A stretch of 64,000 nt of DNA from Flavipsychrobacter sp. (GCA_016786665.1 JAEUVZ010000029.1:22544-86543), one strand, 5' to 3'. Shown: positions 35,102 to 44,646, counted from the stretch's first letter. Numbers and translations are program-made. Notes: a model not told the origin generated them from the letters alone.

Positions 35102-35136
35102 CAAAAATACGGCACGGCGGGCCTTACTTGTCCAAA
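35102..35136 (-). promoter_or_regulatory. Promoter of arfB
   Basis: Minus strand TTTG (35136-35133), a 23-base spacer, then TATTTTTGC (35109-35101). The box ends eight bases before ATG 35094, so the leader would be only a few bases or absent. Confidence 0.55.
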
Positions 35137-35175
35137 TTAATAGCGGCACCGTTAGAAAATAGGAAACACGCTTAT

Positions 35176-35183
35176 TATATTTG
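35176..35183 (+). promoter_or_regulatory. Candidate -7 element of the PAS protein gene
   Basis: TATATTTG, an exact TAnnTTTG match, 20 bases before ATG 35204. The -33 position reads TTA rather than TTG. Confidence 0.45.
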
Positions 35184-35203
35184 ATGTCATATAGGGGGTT
35201 TTA

Positions 35204-36295
35204 ATGAGCCAACAAGAGGACTACAGCAGCTTTTTTGGCCGGGATGATAAGCCAATTGAGTCTGAGCCGGAACTGGAGGCCTACAGGGAGCGTATCATTG
35301 CATCAGAGCGTACAGCCGGTGGCATCAGGGGGCTTATCGTTATCCTGAATGCCATAGCTTACTTTCTGCTGGTACAGACAGGCTTCTTCCAGCCGGAGCA
35401 AATTGAGCATCATCCGTTACTGGCATACATCGTGCTGGGGTTATCCTTTCTGCACGGAGCCTACATTTATCTCAGTCGCCCGGGCGAGCAGTACCCGGTT
35501 ATGTTTGTCAGCTACTTCGGGTATGTAGCCGACATTGTATTTATCACCCTTTGGCTGTACGCCACCGGTGGATACGGTTCTCCTTTCTTCGTGCTCTGGT
35601 ATGCATCTATTGTGCTTACAGCCTTTCGGTTCAATTGGAGGATTGTGTGGGCCACCTCCCTCATTTACGTCGTTTCCTATGTATCGCTGGTGCTGGTTCT
35701 CAGCCAGGTACACACCTCAGCGCAAATTACGGAGCTATTGCTCCGCTGCGCTTACATTGTGGGCTCGGGCTTCATAGCCTCGCTTATCTCCCGGGAAACA
35801 TTGGTGCAAACACGCGAAAAACTGGAAATGAAGAACATGGCGCGAAGCCTGCTCCTCACTCAGCGCGAGCTGGAAGAAAACAAAGAGCAACTGGAAGAAC
35901 TCACCCGCCTGCTGGAAGCCCGGGTTACAGAGCGCACCAAAGACCTCGATGTCAGCACGCGAAATTTCAGCATGCTGCTCGACTCTATCCACTTAATTAC
36001 CTGGACGACCAATTCCGGGGGTAAGGTCAATTATTTCAACAAGGAATGGGAGCGCTTCTTCCGTGGCACCATAGACGGGAACAACCTCAGCGACTTCGTG
36101 CATCCTGAAGACCTTCCCGGCATGAAACAAAAATGGCTGGGCGTGCTCGAAAATGGCCAGGAAGCCGGCGGCGAGTTTAGATGGAAACGCCACGATGGCG
36201 AATGGCGCCGCATGCTCGTAAATATTATCTGCCTTCGGAACGACCACAATCAAATAGTTATGTGGATAGGTACCGCAACGGATATAACCGGTTAA
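35204..36295 (+). CDS. Membrane PAS-domain sensor without an output domain
   Basis: The product has 363 residues. Residues 1-40 are cytoplasmic; about five or six hydrophobic segments occupy 45-205 (GLIVILNAIAYFLLVQTGF, LAYIVLGLSFLHGAYIYL, VADIVFITLWLYA, and others). A coiled coil follows (about 205-250, ELEENKEQLEELTRLLEARV). Then comes a PAS/PAC domain at 255-363, with ITWTTNSGGKVNYFNKEW, WLGVLENGQEAGGEFRW and the closing MWIGTATDITG. In most relatives a histidine kinase or GGDEF domain comes next, but here the stop codon falls right after the PAC motif. No kinase lies downstream in any nearby frame. It may signal through a partner, or be a truncated sensor. Confidence 0.8.
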   Translation: MSQQEDYSSFFGRDDKPIESEPELEAYRERIIASERTAGGIRGLIVILNAIAYFLLVQTGFFQPEQIEHHPLLAYIVLGLSFLHGAYIYLSRPGEQYPVMFVSYFGYVADIVFITLWLYATGGYGSPFFVLWYASIVLTAFRFNWRIVWATSLIYVVSYVSLVLVLSQVHTSAQITELLLRCAYIVGSGFIASLISRETLVQTREKLEMKNMARSLLLTQRELEENKEQLEELTRLLEARVTERTKDLDVSTRNFSMLLDSIHLITWTTNSGGKVNYFNKEWERFFRGTIDGNNLSDFVHPEDLPGMKQKWLGVLENGQEAGGEFRWKRHDGEWRRMLVNIICLRNDHNQIVMWIGTATDITG

Positions 36296-36341
36296 AACAC
36301 TAAATTTACCTTTTAGAACACCTGTTTCGCATATCAAAATC

Positions 36342-37142
36342 ATGAAAAATATACTGATGGGCCTTTTGGCCGCTGTTGCACTTACGGCTTCTTACGCTGC
36401 CGGTGCCCAAACCGATAAAGCCACACTCGCGAAGGAACTGGAACAAAAGGCCATGGAAGTGTACCAGCAACGGGCCGACACAGGCATCGCCCTGTTCCGC
36501 CAGGCGTCCGACCTCTACAAGCAGGCGGGGAATATGAAAGCGGCCGCGGCCAACCTCCAGAACGCCGCTATCGTGCACGAACAGGTAAGGCGCGACAACT
36601 TCAAATCTATGGAAGTAATGAAAGAGTCGCTCCTGCTCTGGCGACAGACGAAGGATAGCGCCGGCACCGCCAATGCATATAAATACATCATGTCGCAGCA
36701 CGCGAAAATGAACGATAACATGAACGCCTTCAAAAAGGCGGATACCGCTATCCGGTACTATACTGCGCTCAACGATGCTGGCAATATTTCTGCGGTGTAC
36801 CTCGCTCTCGCCAATATGTTTGAAAGCCAGCGCCTGCCCGACTCCGCCATCAAGCAAGCGTTAAAAGCCTACGATATCCAGAAAACGGTAAAAGGTTCTG
36901 ATGTAGCGCTTTACCGCATCAACAGTACATTGTTCCGCTTATACACAATCTCGGGCAATGCCGACGCGGCGAAAGACTTGCTGAAGAAGAATGAAAAAGC
37001 AATAAAGAAGCTCACCCTTACCAGCGACGACAAACTCAATCATTATTACTACACCTGGATGTATTACACAAAGACAGGCGATACTACCAAAGCGGCGGAA
37101 TACAAGGCTAAGTACGACGCACTACGAAATAGCACCAAATAA
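36342..37142 (+). CDS. Secreted TPR-like helical repeat protein
   Basis: The product has 266 residues. Signal peptide MKNILMGLLAAVALTASYAAGAQ. The mature protein is all-helical with TPR-type repeats: ALFRQASDLYKQAGNMKAAAANLQNAA, SLLLWRQTKDSAGTANAYKY, AIRYYTALNDAGNISAVYLALANMF, AIKQALKAYD and later DAAKDLLKKN. It is probably a periplasmic scaffold for protein contacts; partner unknown. It starts 46 bases after the PAS gene and could be co-transcribed with it. Its last 21 bases overlap the end of the convergent glycosyltransferase gene. Confidence 0.75.
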   Translation: MKNILMGLLAAVALTASYAAGAQTDKATLAKELEQKAMEVYQQRADTGIALFRQASDLYKQAGNMKAAAANLQNAAIVHEQVRRDNFKSMEVMKESLLLWRQTKDSAGTANAYKYIMSQHAKMNDNMNAFKKADTAIRYYTALNDAGNISAVYLALANMFESQRLPDSAIKQALKAYDIQKTVKGSDVALYRINSTLFRLYTISGNADAAKDLLKKNEKAIKKLTLTSDDKLNHYYYTWMYYTKTGDTTKAAEYKAKYDALRNSTK

Positions 37143-38243
37143 ACTCTCGGTAAAGGTGGCCCAGCTATATTTTGCCTTCTCGGCCACCAGGTTCTCTTGC
37201 AGGCCGGGCAGCGAGTGGGGCTCAAAGAATTTCAGGATTGCATTAGCAATGGCAGCAGGGTCCGGTTCCGTTACAAAGCCTACTTTGCCGTCAGGAACCA
37301 CCTCGGGCAGCCCGCCCACATTGCTCACCACCATCGGCTTTTCAAAATGATAGGCCACCTGCGATATACCACTCTGCGTCGCATTATGATAGGGCAGCAC
37401 TACCAGGTCGGAGGCGCAAAAGTAACGGCGCACTTCGCTATCAGGAATGAAATCCGTAAATAAGTGTATGCGGTCACGTAGCTGGTATTTGTCTATCAGG
37501 TCATCATACACCTGCCTGTCGGTATAGAACTCACCGGCTACTATCAGCTTTATACCGGCGGTTTTCAGCCGCTCATCGCCCATGGCTTCCAGCAATATAT
37601 CCAGCCCTTTGTACTTGCGTATAAAGCCAAAGAAAAGCAGGTATTTTTCCGTGGGGGCCAGGCCCAGGGCCCGGCAGGCCTCCTCTTTGCTCAGCAGCGC
37701 GCCAAAGTTATCATATAGCGGGTGCGGCGCAAAGGTCGCGGGCTTATCCGTAAACGTTCTCAGGTCTTGCAATACGTCTTTGCTCATGGTCACAAAGGCG
37801 TGTATCGGCTTCAGGAAGTATTGGGTAAAAACCGTGTCTCCCGGCCTCTTTTCATGCGGTATCACATTGTCTGCTATGCACAGTATGCGGGTATGCTTAT
37901 TCCGGCGCACGATGCGCAGTATCGTTCCCAGTGCTGGGCCCATAAACGGGAGCCAGTAGCGCACGATGATAAGATCATGATGGGCCTTTCTCATCCTGGC
38001 CCCTACCGAGAACCAGTTGAAGGGATTGACCGAATTAATGACGGTATGTATTTTTAATCCGGCGGGAGCGGGGTCGGAGGTGTATTGCGAGGTGCCGGGG
38101 AAAAGGAACGAAGGGTATTGCAGCGAGTAGGAGTAAATGCACACCTCGTGGCCCGCCAGCTGAAGCTCTTCTGCCAGTCGCTGGTTAAAGGTTGCCAATC
38201 CGCCACGCAGGGGATGCGCCGGCCCTATTATCGCTACGTTCAT
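37122..38243 (-). CDS. Glycosyltransferase family 4 (GT-B fold)
   Basis: The product has 373 residues. The N-terminal Rossmann half begins MNVAIIGPAHPLRGGLATFNQRLAEEL, a typical GT4 acceptor-side Gly-rich loop. The C-terminal half has YLLFFGFIRKYKGLDILLEAM, YCASDLVVLPYHNATQSGISQVAYHFEKPMVV and NVGGLPEVV, with the family Glu/E-x7-E region replaced in part by TQSGISQVA. Cytoplasmic or membrane-associated; sugar and acceptor unknown, but position in the hddA-hddC cluster suggests a heptose-containing or related surface glycan. The start overlaps the hddC stop by four bases. Confidence 0.88.
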   Translation of the reverse strand: MNVAIIGPAHPLRGGLATFNQRLAEELQLAGHEVCIYSYSLQYPSFLFPGTSQYTSDPAPAGLKIHTVINSVNPFNWFSVGARMRKAHHDLIIVRYWLPFMGPALGTILRIVRRNKHTRILCIADNVIPHEKRPGDTVFTQYFLKPIHAFVTMSKDVLQDLRTFTDKPATFAPHPLYDNFGALLSKEEACRALGLAPTEKYLLFFGFIRKYKGLDILLEAMGDERLKTAGIKLIVAGEFYTDRQVYDDLIDKYQLRDRIHLFTDFIPDSEVRRYFCASDLVVLPYHNATQSGISQVAYHFEKPMVVSNVGGLPEVVPDGKVGFVTEPDPAAIANAILKFFEPHSLPGLQENLVAEKAKYSWATFTESLFGAIS

Positions 38244-38938
38244 GCAAAGAGTGTTTTGAAATCTTCCTGCACCTGCAGGTAATCCTCCGGTATGCCAATG
38301 TCTATAAAGTACGCTTCGCTGGTGTAGGCGAGAAAAGCACGCTCACCTACATATGCCTCCAGGAAGTCCTTCTCAAAAGAAAATTTCTCCGGCAGGTTTT
38401 TCCCAAGCAGGTAGTTTTTATTAAGGATGTACACCCCGCCGTTAATAAGGCCGCTCTCCCGCTGCTGCTTCTCTTCAAAAGAGCATATGCGGTGCGCCTC
38501 ATCCTCGTTTACCACGCCATACCGGCTGAAGTTGGTCATCCGCTTCAGCGCAAGCGTAGCGGAAGCCTCCGCCGCACGATGGGCCGCAAATTGTTCCGCC
38601 AGGTCTACCCGGAACAGGGTATCACCATTCAGCACCGCCACATCGGCATCCTTTGCGGCTCGCAGCGCCAGTTGTATGCCGCCACCCGTTCCCAGTGGTT
38701 CTTCTTCTATTACCCAGCTTATCTCGAACGGCCACTGGTTTTGCTCCAGCCAACCCGTAATTATCTCATGCTTATAACCCAGCGACAGCACCACCCGGCT
38801 GCATCCCTGCTGCTGCAGGTACACGAATAGGTAATGCAGGAATGGCCGTTCATTTACCGGCGCCATGCACTTGGGGTAGTCGCCTATAGTGCCGCGTAGC
38901 CGCGTACCAAGGCCTCCGGCCAGTATTATACACTCCAT
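38240..38938 (-). CDS. hddC: Nucleotidyltransferase, probable heptose-1-phosphate guanylyltransferase HddC
   Basis: Sugar-1-phosphate nucleotidyltransferase, 232 residues. The signature ECIILAGGLGTRLRGTIGDYPKCMAPV holds the nucleotide-binding Gly-rich loop and catalytic Arg and Lys; AVLNGDTLFRVDL gives the metal-binding Asp; INGGVYILNK and FSFEKDFLE follow, as in RfbA/HddC-type enzymes. HddC activates D-glycero-alpha-D-manno-heptose 1-phosphate to GDP-heptose. The partner kinase gene hddA overlaps it by 13 bases, which supports this substrate, although a related sugar cannot be excluded from sequence alone. Confidence 0.82.
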   Translation of the reverse strand: MECIILAGGLGTRLRGTIGDYPKCMAPVNERPFLHYLFVYLQQQGCSRVVLSLGYKHEIITGWLEQNQWPFEISWVIEEEPLGTGGGIQLALRAAKDADVAVLNGDTLFRVDLAEQFAAHRAAEASATLALKRMTNFSRYGVVNEDEAHRICSFEEKQQRESGLINGGVYILNKNYLLGKNLPEKFSFEKDFLEAYVGERAFLAYTSEAYFIDIGIPEDYLQVQEDFKTLFA

Positions 38939-39948
38939 GTAGAAAGTCCTTGTTCGGTAAATTGGTAACGATGGAAATCTCCGCCAAAGGTCGCCAGGGC
39001 TGCCCGCACTTTGTAGTGGGTAGTGCCGGGGCAGTAGAACATCATAAATCCGCCCCCCCCTGCGCCGCTTATCTTGCCACCGGTAGCGCCGGCGCGCAAT
39101 GCGGTATCATACAGTTCATCCATCGCGGGGTTAGATATCCCCTGCGCCATTTGTTTTTTGAACCGGAACCCGTAGTCCAGTATCGCGCCTATGTCATCTA
39201 CTTTGCCTTTCAGCAGGGCCTCCTTCATCATACGGGCCTGCTCCTTCAGTTGGTGCATCGCCTCTATCGATTTTTCATTCTTGTCCACCACGTTCTTGCT
39301 CTGCGCTTCTATTATGGTAGAGGAGAGGCGGCTGGTAGCCGTAAAGTACAGCAGCAGGTTATTCTCCAGTTCGTGCAGGTATTTATGTTTTATGCGCAGG
39401 GGGTTCACTATTACAGAGTTGTTCCCGTAAAACTCCATAAAGTTGACACCGCCAAAGGTAGCGGCGTACTGGTCTTGCTTGCCGCCTGCCATTTTAAGTT
39501 CTTCTCGTTCTATTTCATACGACATATGGGCAATGTCATATTCTCCCAGGGGCAGGTTCATCCACTCCCGGAAAGCGCCTAGTATAGCCACCATCAGGGT
39601 AGAAGAAGACCCCAGGCCCGAGCCTGCAGGGGCATCTACCGAGGTGGTCAGCTTAAAGCCCGAGGGTACCGCACCGTAGTCGGCCACTATCCGGTTATAT
39701 ACGCCTTTAGCCAGCTCCAGCCGGCCATCTAGCGGCAGCGAAGGGGTTAGTTCCAGTTCTACCCTTTCGCTGCGGTCCATTGCTTCCAGTATCACCACCG
39801 GCTCATCCAGCGGCTCAATGGAGGCATAGGCATACAGCGAAATGGTCGCGTTCAGTATAGCGCCACCATATATATCGCAATAGGGACTCACATCAGTGCC
39901 GCCGCCGGCAAGTCCAATACGCAGCGGGGCCTTACTTCGGTAGATCAT
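38926..39948 (-). CDS. hddA: GHMP kinase, probable heptose-7-phosphate kinase HddA
   Basis: Phosphorylates D-glycero-D-manno-heptose 7-phosphate at C1 in the GDP-heptose route. It has 340 residues. GHMP motifs: APLRIGLAGGGTDVSPYCDIYGG (substrate loop of the HddA group), the phosphate loop APAGSGLGSSSTLMVA, GGKQDQYAATFGG, and the C-terminal SGAGGGGFMMFY. The gmhA and gmhB genes of the pathway are not in this window. It follows the VanZ gene by 35 bases and overlaps hddC by 13 bases. Confidence 0.88.
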   Translation of the reverse strand: MIYRSKAPLRIGLAGGGTDVSPYCDIYGGAILNATISLYAYASIEPLDEPVVILEAMDRSERVELELTPSLPLDGRLELAKGVYNRIVADYGAVPSGFKLTTSVDAPAGSGLGSSSTLMVAILGAFREWMNLPLGEYDIAHMSYEIEREELKMAGGKQDQYAATFGGVNFMEFYGNNSVIVNPLRIKHKYLHELENNLLLYFTATSRLSSTIIEAQSKNVVDKNEKSIEAMHQLKEQARMMKEALLKGKVDDIGAILDYGFRFKKQMAQGISNPAMDELYDTALRAGATGGKISGAGGGGFMMFYCPGTTHYKVRAALATFGGDFHRYQFTEQGLSTWSV

Positions 39949-39983
39949 CAGGAACGGTATTAAACGCGACTAAAATAAGGAAA

Positions 39984-40391
39984 CTATACGGATTTATCGG
40001 GTTTGCGCGCACCCAGGGCGCAAAGGTAGAACACCAGTACACCGGCTGCTGCGCCAATGGCATCCGCCAGTATGTCCTGCAGGCTCTTACTCCGGCCCAG
40101 GGATACGAGCAACCCTTGCACCTCTTCCACCAGCCAGCCCAGTACAGTACCCGCTGCAAAAGCGATAAGCAAGGCCCGCAGGCGCGTGGATGGCGCCGAA
40201 CACAACCACAAAAACGAAAACACCCCGAAAAGAAGGAAATGCACCCATTTGTCTATAAGGGGGATACGCACATCTGGAAACTCCTTCCCGGGCAGGAAGC
40301 ATAAAATAAAAATGAGCAAGGCCCACAGTACTGTGAAGATCCTTGCTCGCTTTTTATAAGGTGATGTAGAAGCAAATGCGTCTTTCAGCAT
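39984..40391 (-). CDS. VanZ-like family membrane protein
   Basis: Small membrane protein, 135 residues with four hydrophobic segments (RIFTVLWALLIFILCFLPG, WVHFLLFGVFSFLWLCSA, ALLIAFAAGTVLGWLVEEVQG, AIGAAAGVLVFYLCALG). Family landmarks are the DKWVHF His between helices, EEVQ, and SLQDILADAIGAAAG (D-x-x-A-N/D-x-x-G). VanZ in enterococci gives low-level teicoplanin resistance; chromosomal homologues have no firm function. It begins one base after the gcvH stop codon, so the two are co-transcribed, a pairing seen in other Bacteroidota. Confidence 0.85.
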   Translation of the reverse strand: MLKDAFASTSPYKKRARIFTVLWALLIFILCFLPGKEFPDVRIPLIDKWVHFLLFGVFSFLWLCSAPSTRLRALLIAFAAGTVLGWLVEEVQGLLVSLGRSKSLQDILADAIGAAAGVLVFYLCALGARKPDKSV

Positions 40392-40392
40392 A

Positions 40393-40770
40393 CTAACCTA
40401 CTAACTCCTGGTAGGCAGCAGCATCCATAAGGTCATTTACCTCGGCCATATTATCAATAGTCATTTTTATCATCCAGCCATTGCCGTACGGGTCAGAGTT
40501 TACCTCTTCCGGGTTGCTTTCCAGGCCGGGATTCACTTCGGTAATAGTACCGGACACAGGCAGGTACAGGTCAGACACGGTCTTTACCGCCTCCACAGAG
40601 CCGAAGATTTCATTAGCGCCCAGGCTTTGTCCTTTCGCACTTATATCCACAAAAACTATATCACCTAGTTCACGTTGAGCGAAATCAGTGATTCCTACCG
40701 TGGCAACATTGCCTTCTACTTTTATCCATTCATGGTCTTTGGTGTACTTGAGCGCTTCAGGAAACTGCAT
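40393..40770 (-). CDS. gcvH: Glycine cleavage system H protein
   Basis: Lipoyl carrier of the glycine cleavage system, shuttling the aminomethyl group between P, T and L proteins. It has 125 residues, the usual length. The lipoylation site is the Lys in [19 protein letters not shown] (about residue 64). The N-terminus [18 protein letters not shown] and the C-terminus are standard. First gene of the gcvH-vanZ-hddA-hddC-GT run; other gcv genes are not in this window. Confidence 0.97.
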   Translation of the reverse strand: MQFPEALKYTKDHEWIKVEGNVATVGITDFAQRELGDIVFVDISAKGQSLGANEIFGSVEAVKTVSDLYLPVSGTITEVNPGLESNPEEVNSDPYGNGWMIKMTIDNMAEVNDLMDAAAYQELVG

Positions 40771-41196
40771 AATCGTATTATTTTTTAGTGGCGTAAAAAT
40801 AAAAGAAATTTATGGTAAAAGCCATCCGGCAAAATTTTGTTTTTATGAATATGTTCTTGCGGTGATTGTAATCATCTTTTACAGCTAATCAACAGGTTAA
40901 TCACAGCAAATGAACAAGCTTTTAAACAGAGCTTTAACGGCTGCCTTCCGGGCGGTTGAGATAAAATATCGGTACCTTTGCACTACACCCATTGCTTGAT
41001 GAACCTTATTTATTAAAAATAAAACACAGTTTATTAATATTATCTGCGTTTTCAATTTCTGGTATTGATTCTATATTTTTCCACACCACCCCTATTCACA
41101 CCGCGTTAATTACTTCTTTACCAAAAAAAGGGGCGTTTAGATACTTTCGTTGAGCGTTGCTCGCACAGCGCGTTAAAGATTTATTAACCCCCAATA
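40771..41196. other. Intergenic region between gcvH and nrdJ (426 bases)
   Basis: AT-rich divergent spacer. It holds one exact -7 box (40973) facing nrdJ and AT-rich tracts with TTATTAATATTATC. I looked for a cobalamin riboswitch and for paired NrdR-type boxes before the B12-dependent reductase and saw neither. No credible small gene. Confidence 0.6.
40973..40980 (+). promoter_or_regulatory. Candidate -7 element upstream of nrdJ
   Basis: TACCTTTGC, an exact TAnnTTTG match. A TTG at 40956-40958 is only 14 bases upstream. If used, the nrdJ leader would be about 210 bases. Confidence 0.4.
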
Positions 41197-44100
41197 ATGT
41201 TTCCAGATATGAGCACCAAACAGGCAAGAGGAAAAGGGCTTTCATTTCCCCGTCACTACACCAGCGACAGCATTAGCCCCTACGATATGTTTGAGTACGA
41301 TTACCGCACCTCGGTAATACGCAACCCAAACGGTGAGAAAGTGTTTGAAATGACCGATGTAGAAGTACCAAAGCATTGGTCGCAGATAGCTACAGATATC
41401 CTGGCTCAGAAGTACTTCCGCAAGGCGGGCGTGCCGCAGCCGGATGGAACTACAGGACGGGAAACTTCTATAAAGCAGGTAGCCCACAGGCTAGCCGGCT
41501 GCTGGCGCAGCTGGGGCGAGCGATACGGATATTTTGCTTCCACCCGCGACGCACAGGTGTTCTACGACGAACTTGTCTACAGCATACTGCAGCAAAGCTG
41601 CGCACCCAACTCACCGCAGTGGTTCAACACGGGCCTCTTCAGCAGCTACGGCATTGAAGGGAAAGCACAGGGGCATTATTATGTAGACCCCGTCACGGGC
41701 AAGCTGGAGCGCTCGCTCAATGCATACGAGCGGCCGCAGCCACACGCCTGTTTCATATTAAGCGTAGACGACGACCTGGTAAACGACGGTGGCATTATGG
41801 ACTTATGGGTGCGCGAAGCCCGCATCTTCAAGTACGGCTCCGGCGTAGGCACCAACTACTCTAACATCCGTGCCGAAGGAGAAAAGCTGAGCGGCGGCGG
41901 TACCTCCAGCGGACTCATGAGCTTCCTGAAAATAGGCGACCGGGCCGCGGGGGCCATAAAGAGTGGCGGCACTACCCGCAGGGCTGCAAAAATGGTCTGT
42001 CTCGACCTCGACCACCCGGAAATAGTGGACTTTATAGACTGGAAGGTGGAAGAAGAAAAGAAGGTCGCGGCGCTCATTGCCGCCGGTTACTCTTCCGACT
42101 ATGAGGGCGAAGCCTACCGCACTGTCTCCGGGCAGAACTCCAACAATTCCGTACGCATACCCAATGAGTTCTTCCGGCGGCTGGCCAATAACGAAGATTG
42201 GGAAATGACCGGCCGCAGCGACGGCAAAGTGATGAAGAAAATGCCCGCGCGCGAGCTGTGGGAAAAAATATCATACGCCGCCTGGCGCTGCGCCGACCCG
42301 GGCACGCAATACGATACCACCATCAACGAGTGGCACACCTGCCCCGAAGGAGGCGCTATCCGCGCTTCCAATCCCTGCTCCGAGTACATGTTCCTCGACA
42401 ACACAGCCTGCAATCTCGCTTCGCTTAACCTCCGCCGCTTCTTCAACGAGGCAGATAACAGCTTCGATGTCGCAGGCTTTGAATACATGACCCGCTTGTG
42501 GACGGTGGTACTGGAGGTATCTGTTCTCATGGCACAGTTCCCTTCGCCGGAGGTAGCACAGTTAAGCTACGATTACCGAACCCTCGGCCTGGGATACGCC
42601 AACCTCGGCTCTATGCTCATGGTGAGCGGCATACCCTACGACAGCGAAGAAGCCCGCGCTATTGCGGGAGCCATTACAGCCATTATGAATGGCGTGGCTT
42701 ATAAAACGTCTGCGGAAATGGCGCAGGCGCTCGGTGCTTTCCCCAGGTACGAGGAAAACAAACACCACATGATGCGCGTAATGCGCAATCACCGCGCGGC
42801 CGCATACGATGCCGTAGACGCCTACGAAGGACTGGAACTGAAACCCATGGGCATCAGCGCGCGCTACTGCCCCGACTACCTGCTGAAAGCAGCCACCAGG
42901 GCCTGGGACGAAGCCGTACAAATGGGCGAGCAACACGGATACCGGAACGCACAGGCTACAGTGATAGCTCCTACGGGAACAATAGGGCTGGTGATGGATT
43001 GCGACACTACCGGCGTAGAGCCCGACTTTGCCCTCGTGAAGTTTAAAAAGCTATCCGGTGGTGGTTATTTCAAAATAATCAACCAATCCATACCTGCCGC
43101 CCTGAAGAATTTAGGATACACTCCCGAACAGGTAGATGCGATAGTGAAATACGCCAAAGGACACGCCACGTTTGCCGGCGCGCCCTACATCAATCACCAG
43201 TCGCTGAGCGAGAAAGGCCTGATGGGTGAAGAACTCAAAAAGCTGGACGCGGCCGTAGAAAGCGCTTTCGAAATAGGCTTTGTATTCAATGCCTACACCT
43301 TAGGGGAAGAGTGCCTGAAGCGACTCGGTTTCACACCCGAACAGTACTTCGCTGCCGACTTTAGCCTGCTACACGAAATGGGCTTTAGCGATGAAGAGAT
43401 AGAAGCCGCCAACGACTACGTATGCGGCACCATGATGGTGGAAGGAGCCCCCTACCTGAAAGAGGAACACCTCGCGGTATTCGATTGCGCCAATAAGTGC
43501 GGCCGCAAAGGGGAGCGGTACATCCATGCTCACGGGCACATCCGCATGATGGGTGCCGTACAGCCGTTCATAAGCGGCGCGATTTCCAAAACCATCAACC
43601 TGCCCAACGAGGCAACGGTAGACGAAATAAAGGATTGCTACCAGCTAAGCTGGCAACTCGCGCTCAAGGCATGCGCCCTTTACCGCGATGGCTCTAAGCT
43701 CAGCCAGCCCCTCAGCAACAAAAGCGACAAAAAGAAGAAGGAGGAAACCAAAGAAGAGGAATCCTCCAGCCAGATGATAGACCTCGGCCAGCTTACAGTG
43801 GAAGAACTGTTTGAAGAGGTAAACAAGCGCGTACAGGCCAGCCCCGACACGCAACTGAAACGCCAGCTCAGCCGCATAGTGGAGCGCAAGCAATTACCGG
43901 CCAAACGACGCGGGTACACCTTTAAGGCAAAGGTGGGCGGCCAGCCGCTCTTCGTCCGTACCGGGGAATACAGCGATGGTACTCTGGGAGAGGTCTTCCT
44001 CGATATGGCCAAAGAAGGCGCTACCATGCGCAGCCTCATGAACAGCTTCGCCATTGCTATTTCGGTGGGGCTACAGTATGGGGTGCCGCTGGAGGAATAC

Positions 44101-44505
44101 GTAGACAAGTTTACGTTTACCCGCTTCGAACCATCCGGCATCGTAGACCACCCGAACATCAAAAACGCCACCTCCGTGCTCGATTTCATGTTCCGCCTCC
44201 TGGCATACGAATACCTCGACCGCTCCGACCTGGTGCACGTTCCCGACCCCGGCAAGCCGCTGCACGAAGAAGAACCTGCACAAGAGTTATCGCAGGTGCG
44301 GGTTACCGCACCACAGCCGGCGCAAAAGCCCAAAGCAATGCCCATAGCCCCGGCAGCTACCGGCACGCAAAATGCCGCCGAACTGAAAAAGCTCATGGGC
44401 ACCAGCGCCGATGCCCCGGCCTGTCGCAACTGCGGAAACATAACGCTCCGCAACGGCACCTGTTACATGTGCCCCAATTGCGGCACCACCACGGGTTGCA
44501 GTTAA
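41197..44505 (+). CDS. nrdJ: Adenosylcobalamin-dependent ribonucleotide reductase (class II)
   Basis: Reduces ribonucleotides to deoxyribonucleotides using adenosylcobalamin to form the thiyl radical, so it needs neither O2 nor a separate radical subunit. It has 1102 residues (1098 if ATG 41209, MSTKQ, is used). Family motifs: [30 protein letters not shown] near 138, [19 protein letters not shown], the catalytic NPCSE near 392-396, and [18 protein letters not shown] near 588. A Lys/Glu-rich linker follows, then a TSCPD domain (about 900-1010) with [15 protein letters not shown]. The C-terminal zinc/redox tail is [20 protein letters not shown], ending in Cys-Ser. Monocistronic, with a strong terminator. 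Confidence 0.95.
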   Translation: MFPDMSTKQARGKGLSFPRHYTSDSISPYDMFEYDYRTSVIRNPNGEKVFEMTDVEVPKHWSQIATDILAQKYFRKAGVPQPDGTTGRETSIKQVAHRLAGCWRSWGERYGYFASTRDAQVFYDELVYSILQQSCAPNSPQWFNTGLFSSYGIEGKAQGHYYVDPVTGKLERSLNAYERPQPHACFILSVDDDLVNDGGIMDLWVREARIFKYGSGVGTNYSNIRAEGEKLSGGGTSSGLMSFLKIGDRAAGAIKSGGTTRRAAKMVCLDLDHPEIVDFIDWKVEEEKKVAALIAAGYSSDYEGEAYRTVSGQNSNNSVRIPNEFFRRLANNEDWEMTGRSDGKVMKKMPARELWEKISYAAWRCADPGTQYDTTINEWHTCPEGGAIRASNPCSEYMFLDNTACNLASLNLRRFFNEADNSFDVAGFEYMTRLWTVVLEVSVLMAQFPSPEVAQLSYDYRTLGLGYANLGSMLMVSGIPYDSEEARAIAGAITAIMNGVAYKTSAEMAQALGAFPRYEENKHHMMRVMRNHRAAAYDAVDAYEGLELKPMGISARYCPDYLLKAATRAWDEAVQMGEQHGYRNAQATVIAPTGTIGLVMDCDTTGVEPDFALVKFKKLSGGGYFKIINQSIPAALKNLGYTPEQVDAIVKYAKGHATFAGAPYINHQSLSEKGLMGEELKKLDAAVESAFEIGFVFNAYTLGEECLKRLGFTPEQYFAADFSLLHEMGFSDEEIEAANDYVCGTMMVEGAPYLKEEHLAVFDCANKCGRKGERYIHAHGHIRMMGAVQPFISGAISKTINLPNEATVDEIKDCYQLSWQLALKACALYRDGSKLSQPLSNKSDKKKKEETKEEESSSQMIDLGQLTVEELFEEVNKRVQASPDTQLKRQLSRIVERKQLPAKRRGYTFKAKVGGQPLFVRTGEYSDGTLGEVFLDMAKEGATMRSLMNSFAIAISVGLQYGVPLEEYVDKFTFTRFEPSGIVDHPNIKNATSVLDFMFRLLAYEYLDRSDLVHVPDPGKPLHEEEPAQELSQVRVTAPQPAQKPKAMPIAPAATGTQNAAELKKLMGTSADAPACRNCGNITLRNGTCYMCPNCGTTTGCS

Positions 44506-44531
44506 TAGAGAAATGCACAAGTAGTACATTT

Positions 44532-44570
44532 AAAGCCCGGCGCCACCATCCCGCCGGGCTTTTCTTTTTC
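44532..44570 (+). terminator. Rho-independent terminator after nrdJ
   Basis: Eleven-base stem AAAGCCCGGCG/CGCCGGGCTTT with a nine-base loop, followed by TCTTTTTC. Confidence 0.88.
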
Positions 44571-44615
44571 ATTTTTGGCACACTTTATGGTTATTACCGT
44601 TTATTAATTTTTCCT

Positions 44616-44623
44616 CATCTTTG
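44616..44623 (+). promoter_or_regulatory. Candidate -7 element of the DUF4476 gene
   Basis: CATCTTTGC, one base from TAnnTTTG, 23 bases before ATG 44647. The -33 position reads TTA. Confidence 0.3.
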
Positions 44624-44646
44624 CACATACACAATTTTTTTGAAAC

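Noticed and set aside
41085..41100. TTTTTCCACACC upstream of nrdJ as a DnaA site
   Set aside because: A single imperfect match in AT-rich DNA; no cluster.
40771..41196. Cobalamin riboswitch before the B12-dependent reductase
   Set aside because: The conserved B12-box (GCCACTG type) and its partner arms could not be seen.
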